Shown here: positions 60,688 through 64,000 of the stretch, piece after piece
Layout: each line of letters begins with the position of its first letter
Position numbering within the stretch: position 1 is the first letter of the stretch
NCBI GenBank assembly: GCA_937898715.1
Contig: CALEKA010000121.1
Span: 24,290-88,289 of the forward strand
DNA length: 64,000 nt
Source of the DNA: an uncultured Prevotella sp.
GTDB taxonomy: Bacteria > Bacteroidota > Bacteroidia > Bacteroidales > Bacteroidaceae
Reading direction: 5' to 3'
Position numbers and translations under genes: made by a program
Notes under the pieces: generated by a model
Databases searched by the model: none
What the model saw: the letters and a program-made list of their open reading frames with translations, nothing else
What the model was told of the DNA's origin: nothing

Positions 60688-61830
60688 ATGTTTCGTTTCT
60701 TCGTACTCTTATTATTACTACTCATACTGCCCGACTTGTTCATTTGGTGGAATTTCACCAAGGTCCAGTCGGGCTTTTGGCGTACCTTGCTCGTAGTACT
60801 TCCCACCGTCTTGACACTTCTCTGCATGGTAGGGCTCATGCTGCAAGTACGCTCCGTGCCGCTCATGCAGTGGGCTTTCATACTGTTAATCTGCGTAGCA
60901 GTGCCCAAACTTGTGTTTGTCATAGCCGACATCGCAGGTCGTGGACTCGTGTGGCACCATTCCTCGGCACTTCCCATTGTTCATAGAGTAGCCATCGCAT
61001 TTGCCGTGCTTATGGCAGCAGTGCAAGTGTATGGTACGGGGTGGGGATGGCAACGCTTGCAGACCAACCACGTCAGCGTGAGGCTAAAACATCTTCCGCC
61101 CGCCTTTGATGGCTATCGCGTAGTGCAGATCTCCGATCTTCATCTCGGCACGTATGCCGACAATGGAGAGGTGGTTCGTGCCCTGGTCGATAGCATTAAT
61201 AAGCAAAAGCCCGACCTAATTGTCTTTACAGGAGATATAGTCAATACGGCTTCGGCAGAAATGCTCCCCTACGTGGATATATTAAGTGGACTGAAGGCTC
61301 GCGACGGCGTGGTCTCGGTGTTAGGCAATCACGATTACTGCCAATACCAACCAGGACTCTCACCTAAGCAGCAAGCTGCAGAGACTAAGCGCATAGCACG
61401 TATGCAGACCGAGATGGGATGGCACTTGCTGCGCAATGCACATTACGACATCGTGCGTGCTGATGATACGCTCCATATAGCGGGTGTAGAGAATGTGGGC
61501 AAACCGCCATTCCCCGAGCGAGGCAATCTTGTCAAGGCTATTGAGGGCATTTCTTCCCAAAGCTGCATCATCCTCCTCAGTCACGACCCTTGGCATTGGC
61601 GTCACGGCGTGATAGGTCATTCGAATATAGACCTTACGCTTTCTGGTCATACCCATGCCCTTCAGATGCAGGTAGGCAGTTTCTCTCCCGCTGCATGGTT
61701 CATGCCAGAGTGGGGTGGGCTTTATCGTGAAGGCTCTCAGCTGTTGTACGTTTCTACAGGAATAGGCGGCAATGTGCCTTATCGCCTTGGCGCTTGGCCC
61801 AAGATAGAGGTGATTACCTTAAGAAGGTAG
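60688..61830 (+). CDS. Membrane-anchored calcineurin-like metallophosphoesterase
   Basis: 380 residues. Four hydrophobic helices occupy about 1-120. The phosphoesterase domain has VVQISDLHLG, LIVFTGDIVN, VLGNHDY, ILLSHDPWHW and DLTLSGHTHALQM, the full set of metal ligands. The architecture matches the YkuE/YaeI group, whose members cleave lipid-linked phosphates. Co-transcribed with the CBS protein 6 bp upstream; a bidirectional terminator follows. Confidence 0.92.
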   Translation: MFRFFVLLLLLLILPDLFIWWNFTKVQSGFWRTLLVVLPTVLTLLCMVGLMLQVRSVPLMQWAFILLICVAVPKLVFVIADIAGRGLVWHHSSALPIVHRVAIAFAVLMAAVQVYGTGWGWQRLQTNHVSVRLKHLPPAFDGYRVVQISDLHLGTYADNGEVVRALVDSINKQKPDLIVFTGDIVNTASAEMLPYVDILSGLKARDGVVSVLGNHDYCQYQPGLSPKQQAAETKRIARMQTEMGWHLLRNAHYDIVRADDTLHIAGVENVGKPPFPERGNLVKAIEGISSQSCIILLSHDPWHWRHGVIGHSNIDLTLSGHTHALQMQVGSFSPAAWFMPEWGGLYREGSQLLYVSTGIGGNVPYRLGAWPKIEVITLRR

Positions 61831-61854
61831 ATACGTTCGTCCTCTTCATGATAT

Positions 61855-61909
61855 GCAAAAAGTCCTTACGTATAGATTCCTTCTTGTGCTATGCGTAAGG
61901 ACTTTTTGC
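61855..61909. terminator. Bidirectional terminator
   Basis: GCAAAAAGTCCTTACG (61855-61870) pairs perfectly with 61894-61909. A-run and T-run flanks serve the phosphoesterase (plus) and the YhcH gene (minus). Confidence 0.92.
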
Positions 61910-61950
61910 TGCGTTAGCCTTAGGAGGAGACTATCGTAGATAGGAGCTGA

Positions 61951-62400
61951 TTACAGCATCACTTTGGCGATAATTTTGCGCAATGTACCGCTGCCGATGA
62001 TGGGAGCGTGTGCATCCTCGGGAAACATAATGTAGAAGTCGCCAGGCTGAGCGGTGAAATAAGTCTTTGCCTGCTGGGGATAAAGAGCGAAATCGCGCTC
62101 CGTGTCGAAGGGCGCTTGGCTCTCCACGTGTAGTTCGCTTAAGGGAGCCCATCCCACGCGTTCACTGCCGCTCAGCGGAAAGTGTATGTCGATATAGCGG
62201 CGATGCACTTCAAGGCATTGCGCCTCCTGCTGACGAAGTTGCGCATCGTCTACGTTGATAAAGACTTTTTCGTCATCCAGCACAATTCGCCCCGAGGGAG
62301 CGTGAAGCAAATCATGCGTTGAGACGTAGTCAAACACCATCTGAAAAGCTGGATGGAGTGGAGCGATGCGCGAGGCATCTTTTAAGGAAGCAAGAATCAT
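61951..62400 (-). CDS. YhcH/YjgK/YiaL family protein (sialic-acid anomerase-like)
   Basis: 149 residues, the usual length. Family segments are HRRYIDIHFPLSGSERVGW, DFALYPQQAKTYFTAQPGDFYIMFPEDAHAP and RKIIAKVML; the His and Glu residues form a metal site in a cupin fold. The E. coli member acts on N-acetylneuraminate anomers. Here it fits with the sialidase at 15102-19274, though the two are 43 kb apart. Promoter 62487-62517; its -7 region is duplicated at 62424-62431. Confidence 0.9.
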   Translation of the reverse strand: MILASLKDASRIAPLHPAFQMVFDYVSTHDLLHAPSGRIVLDDEKVFINVDDAQLRQQEAQCLEVHRRYIDIHFPLSGSERVGWAPLSELHVESQAPFDTERDFALYPQQAKTYFTAQPGDFYIMFPEDAHAPIIGSGTLRKIIAKVML

Positions 62401-62404
62401 AGCG

Positions 62405-62494
62405 TAAGGGAATATTATTTATACAAAAATAAGTGAGTGGCCTCATCTGAGCTTGTGGCGTGGGGGATAAGGGAATATTATTCGTGCAAAAATA
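62405..62494. repeat. Direct repeat duplicating a promoter -7 region
   Basis: TAAGGGAATATTATT followed by CAAAAATAAG occurs at 62405-62433 and 62468-62496. Each copy has a minus-strand TATTTTTG (complement of 62424-62431 and 62487-62494). Confidence 0.85.
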
Positions 62495-62517
62495 AGGCGT
62501 TTGTACGTATTCTACAA
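62487..62517 (-). promoter_or_regulatory. Promoter of the YhcH gene
   Basis: The complement gives TTG (62515-62517), 20 nt, TATTTTTG (62487-62494). Only this copy of the duplicated -7 has a -33 partner. Confidence 0.72.
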
Positions 62518-62593
62518 GAAAATGCAAAGTATTCTGTCGATTGTAAATGCCTTTTTTAACGGCAAATAGTATGTCACTTGCAGAAGTAATCCG

Positions 62594-62601
62594 TAACTTT
62601 G
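62594..62601 (+). promoter_or_regulatory. Candidate -7 element (TAACTTTG) of the MFS gene
   Basis: TAACTTTG at 62594-62601, 119 bp upstream of the start at 62721. No clear -33 partner is seen. Confidence 0.5.
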
Positions 62602-62720
62602 CATCCTCAAAAAGACTACTAAACTACAATCAGACTTAAAAGGGACTTGTCGTAAGCACACTCCATCGTCAGTCCGCTTAGTTTTTTTATTCTATTCAAA
62701 TTAGTTTTAATCGCGCTCTC

Positions 62721-63884
62721 ATGTCCGAAAAGATGTCGCTGCGACATTGGTTGTCGCTTATCTCACTTACATTTGCTACGTTTATATTCAACACCTCAGA
62801 GTTCGTTCCCATCGGTCTGCTCACCGATATACAGACCGACTTCCACCTAACAGAGGCAAGCGTAGGAATGCTCATCTCCGTCTATGCTTGGGTAGTGATG
62901 CTGCTTTCGCTCCCACTGATGATTATGGTATCGAGGATGGAAATGCGCAAGCTGATGCTATGGCTGCTCGGACTCTTCACCGCGTTTCAAGTAATGTCGT
63001 TCTTATCGGAAAGTTTTGGTATGCTTATGCTCTCTCGTGTTGGTGTGGCGTGTACGCACTCCATCTTCTGGTCGATCATTTCGCCTATTGCCGTGCGCAT
63101 TGTGCCAGAGAGGCACCGTTCCTTAGCCTTGAGCATGGTTGTGACGGGTTCTTCGGTCGCGATGATTTTGGGCATGCCGTTGGGCCGCGTCATTGGTCTG
63201 CACGTAGGTTGGCGTATGACCTTCCTCAGTATTGGCATATTTTCAGCATTCACGTTCTGCTATGCAGCGCTTAAACTTCCGAAAGTGCCGAGCAGGGGAG
63301 GCTTCTCGGTGAAGAAACTTCCCGCACTGCTCAAGCAGAAGGGTATCATCGGAACGTACGTATTCACGCTCTTAGTATCGACTTCTTATTATGTAGGCTA
63401 TAGTTACATCGAGCCTTTTATGAAGCAAGTGGCGCACATGCCCAACTCTTTGGTCACAGCAGCGCTGATGATCTTCGGTGGTGCAGGCTTCCTTGGTAGC
63501 CTTGCATTCTCGCGTTACTACAATCGCAATCGCAAAGCGTTTATCACATGGTGTGTCGCCTCCATGACGCTATGCCTGTTTCTGCTCAGCCCTTTGGCTT
63601 TCAATCCTTCTCTCCTCATTTTGGTATGTGCAGTATGGGGAATGGGGGCTACGGCCTATAACGTAGCAATGCAGTCGAACATCATTCTTATCACCACGCC
63701 CGAGAGCACATCTGTAGCCATGTCGATATTCTCGGGGATATTCAATCTGGGCATCGGTAGTGGTGCCTTCTTTGGAGGGCAGATTTGCTCACATGCAAGC
63801 ATTTCCTACATCGGTTATGCTGGCGCAATCCTTGGTTTAGTGGCTCTTGTGTATTGGTGTAGGAGATTGGGGAATCGCGTATAA
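62721..63884 (+). CDS. MFS transporter, SotB/YdeA-like sugar or drug exporter
   Basis: 387 residues with 12 predicted helices. The start (LSLISLTFATFIFNTSEFVPIGLLTDI) and motif segments (SRMEMRKLMLWLLGL, VPERHRSLALSMVVTG, GMPLGRVIGLHVGWR) fit the SotB/YdhP branch of proton-driven exporters. These export sugars such as arabinose, or drugs; the substrate here is unknown. The 116 bp after it to the window end show nothing. Confidence 0.87.
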   Translation: MSEKMSLRHWLSLISLTFATFIFNTSEFVPIGLLTDIQTDFHLTEASVGMLISVYAWVVMLLSLPLMIMVSRMEMRKLMLWLLGLFTAFQVMSFLSESFGMLMLSRVGVACTHSIFWSIISPIAVRIVPERHRSLALSMVVTGSSVAMILGMPLGRVIGLHVGWRMTFLSIGIFSAFTFCYAALKLPKVPSRGGFSVKKLPALLKQKGIIGTYVFTLLVSTSYYVGYSYIEPFMKQVAHMPNSLVTAALMIFGGAGFLGSLAFSRYYNRNRKAFITWCVASMTLCLFLLSPLAFNPSLLILVCAVWGMGATAYNVAMQSNIILITTPESTSVAMSIFSGIFNLGIGSGAFFGGQICSHASISYIGYAGAILGLVALVYWCRRLGNRV

Positions 63885-64000
63885 ATCTCCTTTCCACTTT
63901 CTGACATTTATGCGCTATACGTAATAGACATATAAATAATATATATAGTAAGCATCCCATACAAGCCGTATTGTATAACCTTGTATAAAGTCGGAATTTT

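Overview
The window looks like a chromosomal segment of a Bacteroidales bacterium, most likely Prevotellaceae or a close relative. The signs are many -33/-7 promoters of the TTTG-N19/20-TAnnTTTG type, a short primary sigma factor of about 290 residues, an acetylornithine-type carbamoyltransferase, a secreted GH109 enzyme, the order PASTA protein / RluD / Ddl / acyltransferase, folP next to a diadenylate cyclase gene, and a tRNA gene without an encoded CCA end. I cannot name the species. No phage, plasmid backbone, insertion sequence with a transposase, or CRISPR array is visible.

Layout. 1-1744: a TonB-type energising operon (ExbB and two ExbD, the last running off the left edge). 2104-7437: a compact signalling cluster on the minus strand, with a LytTR regulator, two FHA/zinc-ribbon proteins, a membrane protein with calcium-loop repeats, a PP2C phosphatase and a Ser/Thr kinase ending in MORN repeats. 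A secreted formylglycine-generating-enzyme-like protein and an AAA-ATPase/nuclease-fold protein lie next to it (7547-10225). 10544-14499: a coiled-coil lipoprotein, IlvE and AsnA. 15102-19274: a 1390-residue secreted protein that appears to join a GH123-like hexosaminidase to a GH33 sialidase. 19742-19814: tRNA-Pro. 20058-24603: lipoproteins, ArgF-type transcarbamylase, a thioredoxin-like lipoprotein and a secreted nuclease. 25172-32021: subtilase, Fur, XseA/XseB, TrmB, Mrp and an Smr protein. 32401-37766: a lipoprotein, a GH109 enzyme and pyruvate formate-lyase. 38832-42745: phytase-like esterase, GNAT, DUF2156 protein and lipoprotein. 43202-47557: PASTA/RluD/Ddl/acyltransferase operon. 47965-55223: RpmH, TrpS, PflA, a LuxR-type regulator, phosphatidylserine/ethanolamine synthesis (Psd, PssA), the CdaA diadenylate cyclase and FolP. 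56147-63884: an alkaline-phosphatase-superfamily membrane protein, the primary sigma factor, a CBS-domain membrane protein, a phosphoesterase, a YhcH-type protein and an MFS exporter.

Themes. The GH123-GH33 fusion, the GH109 protein and the YhcH protein suggest use of sialylated, GalNAc-bearing host glycans. The kinase/phosphatase/FHA cluster is a self-contained eukaryotic-like phosphosignalling module. Its target is not evident from the sequence, and I consider it the best candidate for an undescribed system here.

The intergenic DNA is the other notable part. There are at least 15 copies of a REP-like palindrome (core CGACGCG-AGA/GGGA-CGCGTCG) in two subfamilies, often paired head to head. 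A second dispersed family has TIRs AAGTTTCGGATTTAG, including one 310-bp nested palindrome. There are also many short tandem arrays, most with a period of 20-23 bp. At two sites the tandem unit is the tail of the REP-like element, which suggests a link between the repeat classes.
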